From positions 1 through 37,149 of the forward strand of contig NZ_HG424478.1 in NCBI RefSeq assembly GCF_000336385.2: a stretch of 37,149 nt of DNA. The letters run 5' to 3'. Every line of letters starts with the position of its first letter. Position 1 is the first letter of the stretch. The notes below the pieces were generated by a model that was not told the origin of the DNA, did no database searches, and saw only the letters and a program-made list of their open reading frames with translations. The translations under genes and the position numbers were made by a program. Positions 24,893 through 33,078 of the stretch are shown here, piece after piece. The stretch comes from Lysobacter antibioticus HS124 (GTDB lineage Bacteria; Pseudomonadota; Gammaproteobacteria; Xanthomonadales; Xanthomonadaceae).

Positions 24893-26425
24893 ATGGTCTT
24901 CCGCGTTTCGATCGTCCTGCTCGCCGTCCTGGTCGCTGCAGGCGTGCTGGCGCCGGATTCGTTCAACCGATCGATCCAGTCCGTACTCGCGCCCACTCTC
25001 GCCCACGCCGGTTGGCTGTATCTGCTGATCGTGTTCGCGGCGTTGCTGTTCCTGCTTTACCTGAGCTTCGGCCGTTTCGCCGATCTGCGCATCGGCGGCG
25101 ACGATGCCGAACCCGAGTTCTCGCGCACCAGTTGGCTGTCGATGCTGTTCGCCGCCGGCATGGGCATCGGCCTGGTGTTCTGGGGCGCGGCCGAGCCGCT
25201 GTCGCATTATCTGCATCCGCCCGAGGGCTTGGCGCCGCAGAGCCGGGAAGCGGCGCGCGCGTCGATGCGCTACGTGTTCTTCCATTGGGGCCTGCATCCC
25301 TGGGCGGTGTACGCCCTGGTCGGCTTGGCGATGGCCTGGTTCCGGTTCAACCGCCGCGGCCGCGGCCAGATCAGCGACCTGCTGGAACCGGTGATCCCGG
25401 CGCGGCATCGACGCTGGGCGGGACCCGCGGTCGATATCGCCGCGGTGGTCGCGACCGCGATAGGCGTCGCGACCACGCTGGGCTTCGGCACCATCCAGAT
25501 CAGCGCCGGGCTGGCGCGCGTGTTCGGCCTCGACGCGACGCCGGCCCTGCAGCTGTGCGTGGTCGCGGTCGCCTTCGTGCTGTACATGGCATCGTCCCTG
25601 ACCGGCCTACACCGCGGCATCAAATGGTTGTCCAACCTCAACCTCGCCTTGGCCGCGCTGCTGCTCGCCTTCGTCCTGGTATGCGGCCCGACCGGTTTCG
25701 TGTTCGAGACCTTCACCACCACCCTGGGCGGCTACATCAACCAGTTGCCGAACATGAGCCTACGCATGGCGCCGTTCTCGCGCGATCCGTGGGTCGGCGA
25801 GTGGACGATCTTCTACTGGGCCTGGTGGATCGCCTGGGCGCCTTTCGTCGGCAGCTTCATCGCCCGCATCTCGCGCGGCCGACGGGTGCGCGAGTTCGTG
25901 TTCGGCGTGGTGCTGGTGCCGACCCTGATGAGTTTCCTGTGGTTCTCCGTCTTCGGCGGCAGCGCGCTGTGGGCGCAGATGTTCGCCGGCGCCGACTTGG
26001 CCGGCCCCCTGGCGCAAGGTTATGAGCAGGTGCTGTTCGGTCTGCTCGAACAGTTGCCGGCGACGCGGATCGCGTCGGTCGCCGCGATCGCCCTGCTGAT
26101 GATGTTCTTCGTCACCTCGGCCGATTCGGCGACCCTGGTGCTGGCCGGCATGTCCAGCGAGGACCGCGCCGACCCGTCGCTGTCGCGGCGCGCGGTGTGG
26201 GGCGCGATCCAGGCTCTGATCGCGGTCGCGCTGCTTCTCGCCGGCGGGCTCGACGCATTGCAGGGATTGATCATCGTCGCCGCGCTGCCGTTCGCCCTGC
26301 TTCTGGTACTGGTGCTGGTCGCGCTGTACCGGGCGCTGGATCGCGCCTATCGCGAGCGGCAACGACTCCAGGCGCGCCAGCGCCGCGCGATGCTTCGCTG
26401 GCTGGCCAGCGAAGCGGCGGACTGA
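24893..26425 (+). CDS. BCCT-family betaine/carnitine/choline transporter
   Basis: A 510-aa inner-membrane secondary transporter with about twelve hydrophobic helices. Family hallmarks include AGMGIGLVFWGAAEPLSHY (about 83-101) and the tryptophan-rich substrate segment FYWAWWIAWAPFVGSFIARI (about 304-323), followed by SRGRRVREF. Later, FFVTSADSATLVLAGM is also conserved. BCCT carriers take up quaternary ammonium compounds such as glycine betaine, driven by Na+ or H+, often for osmoprotection. The C-terminal tail is short (about 30 residues, Arg-rich) compared with osmosensing BetP-like proteins. Which substrate it prefers cannot be read. AGGAG sits 6 bp before the ATG. Its stop is 17 bp from that of the convergent GEVED gene. 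Confidence 0.95.
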   Translation: MVFRVSIVLLAVLVAAGVLAPDSFNRSIQSVLAPTLAHAGWLYLLIVFAALLFLLYLSFGRFADLRIGGDDAEPEFSRTSWLSMLFAAGMGIGLVFWGAAEPLSHYLHPPEGLAPQSREAARASMRYVFFHWGLHPWAVYALVGLAMAWFRFNRRGRGQISDLLEPVIPARHRRWAGPAVDIAAVVATAIGVATTLGFGTIQISAGLARVFGLDATPALQLCVVAVAFVLYMASSLTGLHRGIKWLSNLNLALAALLLAFVLVCGPTGFVFETFTTTLGGYINQLPNMSLRMAPFSRDPWVGEWTIFYWAWWIAWAPFVGSFIARISRGRRVREFVFGVVLVPTLMSFLWFSVFGGSALWAQMFAGADLAGPLAQGYEQVLFGLLEQLPATRIASVAAIALLMMFFVTSADSATLVLAGMSSEDRADPSLSRRAVWGAIQALIAVALLLAGGLDALQGLIIVAALPFALLLVLVLVALYRALDRAYRERQRLQARQRRAMLRWLASEAAD

Positions 26426-26442
26426 ATCCGCCGCGTTGCCGC

Positions 26443-28767
26443 TTATTGCACCGTGCAGGAAAACACCAGGCTGAGGTTGGCGCCGACCGGCAGCGTGCCC
26501 AACGCCAGGCCGGCGCTCAGGTGACTGATCAGAATCGGGCTCGGCGTGGTCGGACACGCACCCGCGGTGGCGCTGCTGCAGGTCACCGTATTGCCGGCCG
26601 GGCAGTTCAGGCCGGCGCCCGGCGCGTCCTGCACCAGCGCGCCGGTGACCGCCACCGGACCGTTGTTGGTCACCTTCACCGTGTATTGGGTCGCGGCGCC
26701 GCGCACGACGGTGTCGTTGGCCTGATCGTTGTCGCCCGCCAACGGCGTGTTGGTCTTGCTGATGACCAGATCGGCGACCTGCGCGACGTTGGTGAACGTG
26801 CAGACGATGGCGCTGCCGGGCGCAGTCGCCGCCGCGTCCAGGGTCACGCTGCGGTTGGCCAGATCGTTGCTCGCGCTGCCGCCCGCGCCGAGGCCGGTGC
26901 AGGAAATCCCGCCCAGCAGGTAGCCTGCCGGCAACGGACCTTCGCTCAGCGTGGTCGCGGTGTTCGCCGCGGTCAACACCTGCACCGGGCCGGCCACGCC
27001 GGTGCCGGCGGCGGCGGTGGTGATGTCGTGATTGGCGATGCCGTTGCTGCCGCTGAATGAGAACGTGCCGGTGCCGTTCTGGGTGACTTTGACCGCCTGC
27101 ACCGTCGGCAACCGCGCGTTGGTCGCCACGCAACTGATCTCGCTGAGATTGGCGTTGGCCGTGTTCGGCGTAGTCGGCGGCCCGACCGGCGCGCTGATCA
27201 GGCTGAAGAAGGTGCGCGTGGTGCCGGCCGCGCCGAGGACGACGTTGGCGCCGGAGCGATCGGTACAGGCGATGCTGGAACTGTAGCTGCCCAGGCTGGT
27301 GCCGGTGCCCGCGGTCTCGCTGACCGTGATCAGGGTGCTCAGCGGCACCGGTACCCAACCGGTGGTGCCGTTGTGGCCGACGTTGGAGACCGTGCCGCTG
27401 TTGGTCTGCACCGCGGTCGCCGAGGCCGGCGCCACCGACAGATTGAACAGGCCCGGGTCGCTCGTCGGCACCAGCGCCTTGGTCAGGCGTACGCGCGGCA
27501 ACAAGGTGATCGGGTAGTCCTCCACTTCGCCGCTGTCGGCCAGGCCGGTCGCGTTCTGCACTTGCGAGGTCGTATAGCCCACGCGCAAACGCATATAGCT
27601 TTCGCCGGCGACGTAGGTCGCGCCGGTAGGAATGGTCCAGTTCAATGCGATGTTGCCGTTGCCGCTCACGTTCGCACAGGCGCGCTCGGCGGTCTCGAAA
27701 CTGCCGTTGCGGTTGAAGTCGATCCAACCGCACAACTGCGGCGTCGCACCCGACACGCTCTGGAAGCCGGCCACCGGCACCGACAGGCTGTAGGTGCCGA
27801 CGCCGACCGGCGCCAGCGTGCCCAAGGCGTTGTCGGTGTCGCCCGCAGCATCGTTGCTGGCGCGCGGGCTGGTCGCCGGTGCGGGCGTGATGTAGGCGGT
27901 GCCGTTGGGGATCGTCAGCGGCAAGGTCGGATCGACGCTGAGGCTCGGCCCCAATGTCAGGCCGGAATTGACGTGGCCGGCCATGCCGTAGCTGGTCGGC
28001 GCATCGCTGAAATCTTCGTCGACGGTGATCGTCACCGTATAACCGTCCGCTCCCAGATCGCCAGCGCCGAGCGTCGGATTACCGATGCCGATGCCCAGCG
28101 CGATCGAGGTGAATGTGCCGTTGAGCTGCGCGGTGCCGCAACCCGAGGTCGTGGCCGGATTTCCGCACGCGATCGAAGGGGCGTTCGATGACGGGCGCAG
28201 CACGGTGTTGGCGCTGACGGTGGTCAGGGTGCCGCCGACGACGGTCCAGGTCGAACCCACCGGCGAAGTGAAAAAGGTCGAAGTGAACCCTGCGCCTGCG
28301 CCGGTACCGCCAAGGCGCGCAAAATGGAATCGCGGATTGACCACCGGCCGGCTGAAATTGAAAGTCAAGTTACCGCGCGACACTTGTCCGCCAGCCGCGA
28401 CCACGGTCGTGGTGCCGGGAGTCAGGAAATTGAAGGTTTCCGACACCAAATCGATGCGCGGGTCGTAGGCGCCGGGCGGGTTGCCGCCGAAGCTCAAACC
28501 GCCAGCCGTCACCGACGTCGAGGTCGTGCCCGGTACGCCGCCGCCGGACACGGCCGTCAAGCTCAAGCCGGAGAGGTAGGTCGTCTGGGTCCCCGTAGCG
28601 GCATCGACATCGGGGTTCTGCTCCGACGCCCACAGCGCCGACGGCAGCGTTACCGCGATCGCGGCGAGCAGGGCCGCGCCGGAAACTCTGCGCGCACCAG
28701 GGCGGAAACGAGGTGCGCATGCGGTTCCCGGGGTCGATCCAGCGCCGTTGCTCGCTCGAAAATCCAT
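26443..28767 (-). CDS. Large secreted GEVED and DUF11 repeat surface protein
   Basis: A 774-aa exported protein. A long signal peptide occupies about 1-47 (hydrophobic core AALLAAIAVTLPSALWA). A beta-rich N-terminal region precedes the DFSDAPTSYG motif (252-261), which opens a GEVED-type domain that ends SGEVEDYPI near residue 419. Prealbumin-like and fibronectin-like repeats follow, and a DUF11 module (ADLVISKTNTP) closes the protein at about 668-770. Such proteins are usually secreted or surface-displayed adhesins or matrix proteins. No sorting signal, autotransporter barrel or LPXTG motif is present, so how it is retained is unclear. In-frame starts also exist at 28797 and 28863. The one at 28767 has GGAG upstream and gives the most normal signal peptide. 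Confidence 0.85.
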   Translation of the reverse strand: MDFRASNGAGSTPGTACAPRFRPGARRVSGAALLAAIAVTLPSALWASEQNPDVDAATGTQTTYLSGLSLTAVSGGGVPGTTSTSVTAGGLSFGGNPPGAYDPRIDLVSETFNFLTPGTTTVVAAGGQVSRGNLTFNFSRPVVNPRFHFARLGGTGAGAGFTSTFFTSPVGSTWTVVGGTLTTVSANTVLRPSSNAPSIACGNPATTSGCGTAQLNGTFTSIALGIGIGNPTLGAGDLGADGYTVTITVDEDFSDAPTSYGMAGHVNSGLTLGPSLSVDPTLPLTIPNGTAYITPAPATSPRASNDAAGDTDNALGTLAPVGVGTYSLSVPVAGFQSVSGATPQLCGWIDFNRNGSFETAERACANVSGNGNIALNWTIPTGATYVAGESYMRLRVGYTTSQVQNATGLADSGEVEDYPITLLPRVRLTKALVPTSDPGLFNLSVAPASATAVQTNSGTVSNVGHNGTTGWVPVPLSTLITVSETAGTGTSLGSYSSSIACTDRSGANVVLGAAGTTRTFFSLISAPVGPPTTPNTANANLSEISCVATNARLPTVQAVKVTQNGTGTFSFSGSNGIANHDITTAAAGTGVAGPVQVLTAANTATTLSEGPLPAGYLLGGISCTGLGAGGSASNDLANRSVTLDAAATAPGSAIVCTFTNVAQVADLVISKTNTPLAGDNDQANDTVVRGAATQYTVKVTNNGPVAVTGALVQDAPGAGLNCPAGNTVTCSSATAGACPTTPSPILISHLSAGLALGTLPVGANLSLVFSCTVQ

Positions 28768-29051
28768 GCTTCGTTCACTCCGTCGTCGAGTCGACATATC
28801 TTCGCGTTCCGATCGGGCGCCCAACGCCCGCATTTGATCAACGAAGCGCAATAACCATGCCAACGTGCAGTGCGCAGCCGAAGACTCGCCGCAGCGACAG
28901 TCCGGCCCGCCCTCAGCGCGAAAGAAAGCGCACCATTAATGAGACATCAATCACTAAAAATGACGCGCGGCGACAGTTTTTGCCCTTTCAGATCAGACAT
29001 TTGCAGGAGTTACTTGCTGAACATAGTGAATAAGCTTTGCCCCGCGCCTCC
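28768..29051. promoter_or_regulatory. AT-rich spacer upstream of the GEVED gene
   Basis: The 28921-29040 stretch is visibly AT-rich against a GC-rich background and holds CATTAATG and CTAAAAATGACG-like segments. It probably contains the promoter of the GEVED gene, but no hexamer pair could be fixed. The upstream beta-CASP gene is on the same strand, so read-through is also possible. Confidence 0.35.
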
Positions 29052-30425
29052 TCACACCTGCAACCTCATCCCCGGCCGCGTCAACGCCACCTCCACCCCG
29101 TACCGTTCTCCGATCTCCCCCGCCAGCGCTTCGCGCGCCTTGTCTTCGCCGTGCACCAACGCCAACGGCGGATGGCCGGCGATGTTCCCGTACCACTCGA
29201 TCAAGCCGCGTTGGTCGGTATGCGCCGACAGCCCGCCGATGGTGTGGCGCTGGGCCAGCGCGCGCACGTCGCGGCCGTGGATGCGCACCCATTGGGCGCC
29301 GTCGACCAGGCGCCGGCCGACCGTGCCTTCGGCCTGGTAGCCGACGAACACCACGCGGGTCTGCGGCTTGCCGAGGTTGTGCTTGAAGTGATGCAGGATG
29401 CGCCCGGCATTGGCCATGCCGGAACCGGCGATCACTATCGCGCCGCGTTCGATGCGGTTGATCGCCATCGATTGCTCGGCGGTTTCGCTGAACTGGAGAT
29501 TGGGCAGGCGGAAGGGATTAGGCCGCTCCTGCCAGACCCGCAGCGCGTCTTCGTCGAACAGCGCGGTGTGGCGGGCGTAGACGCCGGCCACCTTGGCCGC
29601 CATCGGGCTGTCGAAGAAGATCCGCCAGCGCGCCAGTCGCCATTCGTCCCAGTACTTGGCGAACCAGTACAGCAGTTCCTGGCTGCGCCCGACCGCGAAC
29701 GCCGGGATCAGCACGTTGCCGCCGTCGTTCCAGGCCGCGTCGAGCACCCGGCCGAGTTCCAGGATGGTCTCGGCACGATCCTTGTGCAGACGGTCGCCGT
29801 AGGTCGATTCCATCAGCACCAGATCGGCCGCCTCGATCGGCGCCGGATCGCGCAGGATCGGCGTGCCCTTCGGGCCGATATCGCCGGAGAACACCAGCTT
29901 GCGCCCTTCCGCCCACAGCTCGACCGCCGACGACCCCAGGATATGGCCGGCCTCGCGGAACGCGATGTCGACGCCGGGCAGGATCGTCTCGCGCGCGTCG
30001 TAGGCCAGCGGGCGTACCTGGCGCAGGCTGGCTTCGACATCGTCGCGGGTATACAGCGGCAGCGCCTCGGGTTCGCCGTCGCGGCGCCGGCGGTTGCTGC
30101 GCTCGGCTTCGCTTTCGGAAATCGAGGCCGCGTCGAGCAGCATGATCCGCATCAGCTCCGCGGTCGCGCCCTGGGCGTAGATCGGCCCGCGGAAACCGCG
30201 CCGCACCAGCAGCGGCACCCGGCCGATGTGGTCGATATGGGCATGGCTGATCACCAGTGCGTCGAGCGCGGTCGGCTCGAAGCCGAACGGGTCGAAGTTG
30301 CGCCGCTCGGCTTCGGGGCTGCCCTGAATCATTCCGCAGTCGAGCAGGATGCGCCGGCCGGCGGCGCGGACCTCGTGCAGGGAACCGGTGACCTCGCCCG
30401 CCGCTCCGTGGAAATGGACTTGCAT
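29052..30425 (-). CDS. MBL-fold beta-CASP RNA metallo-hydrolase
   Basis: A 457-aa cytoplasmic zinc hydrolase. The metallo-beta-lactamase half has HAHIDH (61-66), H161 in AGHILGSS and D182 in FSGDIGP, giving both metal sites. The inserted beta-CASP domain has IPAFAVGRSQELLYW (motif A region), ASGMANAG-like motif B (IAGSGMANAGRILHHFK) and motif C in LSAHTDQ. It is the same type as bacterial homologues of CPSF73 and acts on RNA, as an endo- and possibly 5' exonuclease; the exact substrates of the bacterial group are poorly known. The start at 30425 gives the canonical MQVHFHGAAGEVTGS opening. It diverges from the M13 gene with a 282-bp gap. Confidence 0.95.
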   Translation of the reverse strand: MQVHFHGAAGEVTGSLHEVRAAGRRILLDCGMIQGSPEAERRNFDPFGFEPTALDALVISHAHIDHIGRVPLLVRRGFRGPIYAQGATAELMRIMLLDAASISESEAERSNRRRRDGEPEALPLYTRDDVEASLRQVRPLAYDARETILPGVDIAFREAGHILGSSAVELWAEGRKLVFSGDIGPKGTPILRDPAPIEAADLVLMESTYGDRLHKDRAETILELGRVLDAAWNDGGNVLIPAFAVGRSQELLYWFAKYWDEWRLARWRIFFDSPMAAKVAGVYARHTALFDEDALRVWQERPNPFRLPNLQFSETAEQSMAINRIERGAIVIAGSGMANAGRILHHFKHNLGKPQTRVVFVGYQAEGTVGRRLVDGAQWVRIHGRDVRALAQRHTIGGLSAHTDQRGLIEWYGNIAGHPPLALVHGEDKAREALAGEIGERYGVEVALTRPGMRLQV

Positions 30426-30707
30426 CGCTCGACCGCCTAACTGCCGTGGAAAGCTCGAACCTAGCACGGTGCCGATGCGCAGCCGGTCGCGGCGGCGCGC
30501 ACAGCCGATGCGCAAGCCGGGCAAAGCTGAACGGATCGGCGCCCCCCGACATGACCTTCGACACCCTTCCCGGCGCCGGAACGGGACTATCGTCCGGCCG
30601 TGTCCCGGCCCAGGAAGGCCCACTAAGGCGCCGAATCCGCGACAATCCCCTGTTCCCGCTTCACCCCCAACGCTTTCACGCCAACGCCCTTTCGGCCGGA
30701 GCCCGCT
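30426..30707. promoter_or_regulatory. Divergent promoter region of beta-CASP and M13 genes
   Basis: The two genes start on either side of this 282-bp gap, so both promoters should be here. GACAAT at 30641-30646 is a possible -10 for the M13 gene, without a clear -35. Confidence 0.3.
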
Positions 30708-32819
30708 GTGACCCTCAAGAAACCGCAAGTCCTGTTGTTGTCCCTCGCCATCGCCACGGTCGTGGCCGCCTGCGGCAAGCAGGAAACCCCTGCCCCGACC
30801 GCGCCGGCCGACAGCGCCGCCAAGCCGGCCGAGACCACCGGACTGAAGCTCGACGAGAGCAAGCTGCCGCCGGTCAACCGCTTCGCGATCTCCGATCTCG
30901 ACACCAGCAAGGACGCCTGTACCGACTTCGGCGGCTACGTCAACGGCAAGTGGCTCGCCGCCAACGCCATCCCGGGCGACCGCACCTCGTGGGGCGCGTT
31001 CGAAATGCTCGACGAGCGTTCGACCGCCGTGCAGCGCCAGATCGCCGAGCAGGCCGCGGCCGACACCCAGGCCACCGGCGTGGAGAAGATCGTCGGCGAC
31101 CTGTGGTCGACCGGCATGGACGCGGCCAAGATCAACGCCCAGGGCCTGGAGCCGCTGAAGGCCGACCTGGCCAAGATCGACGCGCTCGACAGCCCGGAGA
31201 AGATCGCCGAGTACCTGCGCGCCTCCGCCGCGACCGGCGACAACCCGCTGTTCGGCTTCGGCGCCGAAGCCGACTTCAAGGATTCGGCCAACAACATCGC
31301 CTACGCCGCACAGGGCGGCCTGGGCCTGCCGGACACGCCCTACTACTTCGACGCCAAGCACAAGGACAAGCTGGCCGCGTACGAGGCCCACATCGCCAAG
31401 GTGCTCGAGCTCGGCGGCACGCCGGCGGCCGACGCGGCCAAGCAGGCCAAGGACGTGGTCGCGTTCGAGACCCGCCTGGCCAAGGTCTCCAAGTCGCGCG
31501 AACAGCTCTCGCGCGACGTTTCGCTGTACTACAACCCGGTCAGCCCGGCCGATGCCGACAAGCTGACCCCGAACTTCTCCTGGACCAAGTTCTTCGAATC
31601 GCAGGGCGTGGCCCTGCCGAAGATGTTCTCGCTCGCGGTGCCGGCCTTCCACCAGGAAGTCAGCAAGATGCTCGCCGACGTTCCGGCCGACCAGTGGAAG
31701 GCCTACCTGCGCTTCCACGCCATCGACGGCGCGTCGCCGTACCTGGCGGACGCTTTCGTCGAAGAGAACTTCAACTTCTACAACAAGACCCTGCGTGGCC
31801 AGAAGGAGCTGAAGGAACGCGGCAAGCGCGTGCTCGACACCATCGAGGGCCAGGCCGGCGAAGCGCTGGGCCAGATGTACGTCAAGGTCGCGTTCTCGCC
31901 GGAGTCGAAGGAGCGCATGCAGACCCTGGTCAAGAACCTCAGCGAAGCCCTCAAGGCGCGCATCGAGAATCTGGCCTGGATGAGCGCCGACACCAAGAAG
32001 AAGGCGCTGGAGAAGTGGGCCAGCTTCACCCCGAAGATCGGTTACCCGGACAAGTGGCGCGACTGGAGCGGCCTGAACACCAACCGCGACAGCTACTACG
32101 CCAACGTCAAGGCGGCCAACGAATTCAACTACAAGTGGAACCTGAGCAAGATCGGCAAGCCGGTCGACAAGACCGAGTGGGGCATGCCGCCGCAGATGGT
32201 CAACGCCTACTACAACCCGCTGCAGAACGAGATCGTGTTCCCGGCCGCGATCCTGCAGCCGCCGTTCTTCGACCCGAAGGCCGACGACGCCACCAACTAC
32301 GGCGGCATCGGCGCGGTGATCGGCCACGAAATGACCCACGGCTACGACGACCAGGGTTCGCGCTTCGGGCCGACCGGCAATATGGAAGTGTGGTGGGCGC
32401 CGAGCGACGCCAAGGCCTTCTCCGGCCTGACCGACAAGCTGATCGCGCAGTTCAACGCCTATGAGGCGGCGCCGGGCAAATTCGTCAACGGCAAGCACAC
32501 CCTCGGCGAGAACATCGCAGACTTGGGCGGCCTGGCCACGGCCTACGACGCGATGAAGAAGGCCGCGGGCGACACCCCGGACCCGAAGACCGACGGTCTG
32601 ACCCGCGACCAGCGCTTCTTCCTCAACTGGGCCACGGTGTGGCGCCGCAACTTCACCGAGAAGGAAATGGAAGTGCGCCTGCAGACCGACGAGCATGCGC
32701 TGGCCAACTTCCGCGCGATCGGCGCACCGTCGAACCTGCCGGCCTTCGCCGCCGCGTTCTCGTGCAAGCCGGGCCAGCCGATGGTCCGCGAGGGCGACAA
32801 GCAGGTCGTGATCTGGTGA
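30708..32819 (+). CDS. M13-family metallopeptidase lipoprotein (PepO/neprilysin type)
   Basis: A 703-aa zinc peptidase that starts with GTG. The signal peptide ends in a lipobox VVAAC with Cys22 as the lipid anchor, so it should sit in the outer or inner membrane facing the periplasm. A Pro/Ala linker leads to the N-terminal M13 domain, starting CTDFGGYVNGKWLA. The catalytic domain has NAYYNPLQNEIVFPA, HEMTH at 540-544 and E601 in GENIADLGG, so all three zinc ligands and the catalytic Glu are present. The late His and Arg in EHALANFR are also intact. It probably cleaves peptides in the periplasm. CGGAG precedes the start. A strong terminator follows, so it is not obligatorily co-transcribed with the next gene, its inactive-looking paralogue. 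Confidence 0.95.
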   Translation: MTLKKPQVLLLSLAIATVVAACGKQETPAPTAPADSAAKPAETTGLKLDESKLPPVNRFAISDLDTSKDACTDFGGYVNGKWLAANAIPGDRTSWGAFEMLDERSTAVQRQIAEQAAADTQATGVEKIVGDLWSTGMDAAKINAQGLEPLKADLAKIDALDSPEKIAEYLRASAATGDNPLFGFGAEADFKDSANNIAYAAQGGLGLPDTPYYFDAKHKDKLAAYEAHIAKVLELGGTPAADAAKQAKDVVAFETRLAKVSKSREQLSRDVSLYYNPVSPADADKLTPNFSWTKFFESQGVALPKMFSLAVPAFHQEVSKMLADVPADQWKAYLRFHAIDGASPYLADAFVEENFNFYNKTLRGQKELKERGKRVLDTIEGQAGEALGQMYVKVAFSPESKERMQTLVKNLSEALKARIENLAWMSADTKKKALEKWASFTPKIGYPDKWRDWSGLNTNRDSYYANVKAANEFNYKWNLSKIGKPVDKTEWGMPPQMVNAYYNPLQNEIVFPAAILQPPFFDPKADDATNYGGIGAVIGHEMTHGYDDQGSRFGPTGNMEVWWAPSDAKAFSGLTDKLIAQFNAYEAAPGKFVNGKHTLGENIADLGGLATAYDAMKKAAGDTPDPKTDGLTRDQRFFLNWATVWRRNFTEKEMEVRLQTDEHALANFRAIGAPSNLPAFAAAFSCKPGQPMVREGDKQVVIW

Positions 32820-32870
32820 TGCGTCGGGGACGGAGGGAGTCGATTCTCTCCGCCTCCTGGCCAGCCGCGG

Positions 32871-32899
32871 AAAGGCCCGGGGATTCCCGGGCCTTTTTT
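32871..32899 (+). terminator. Strong rho-independent terminator after the first M13 gene
   Basis: AAAGGCCCGGG pairs perfectly with CCCGGGCCTTT around a GATT loop (11-bp stem), followed by a run of six T. It lies about 50 bp past the stop codon. Confidence 0.93.
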
Positions 32900-32929
32900 C
32901 TTGTCTGGCCCGCATCCGGCCGAGCGCTT

Positions 32930-32988
32930 GCCCTCATCCGGCCTGCGGCCACCTTCTCCCGCTTGCGTGAGAGGGTTGGGGTGAGGGC
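32930..32988. repeat. Intergenic repeat-like element with inverted ends
   Basis: The element starts GCCCTCA and ends TGAGGGC, with CCTTCTCCCGCTTGCG in the middle. Elements of this look (CCCTCATCC...CTTCTCCC...GTGAGGG) are, from memory, scattered between genes in many proteobacteria. It lies between the two M13 genes. Confidence 0.5.
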
Positions 32989-33078
32989 CCCGCCCATTCC
33001 TCGCGCAACCGCCAAACCCGTTCATCGCCTTCCCACGCCGGGTTGTTAAACTCGCCCATCCCCAGGATGGAATACGCG

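Noticed and set aside
30641-30646. Promoter of the M13 gene at GACAAT
   Set aside because: Kept only as a weak hint inside the spacer entry because no -35 could be found.
29052-32915. Very long minus-strand frame extending the beta-CASP gene to 32915
   Set aside because: The part beyond 30425 is antisense to the M13 gene and has shadow composition; the true protein starts at the canonical MQVHFHG opening.
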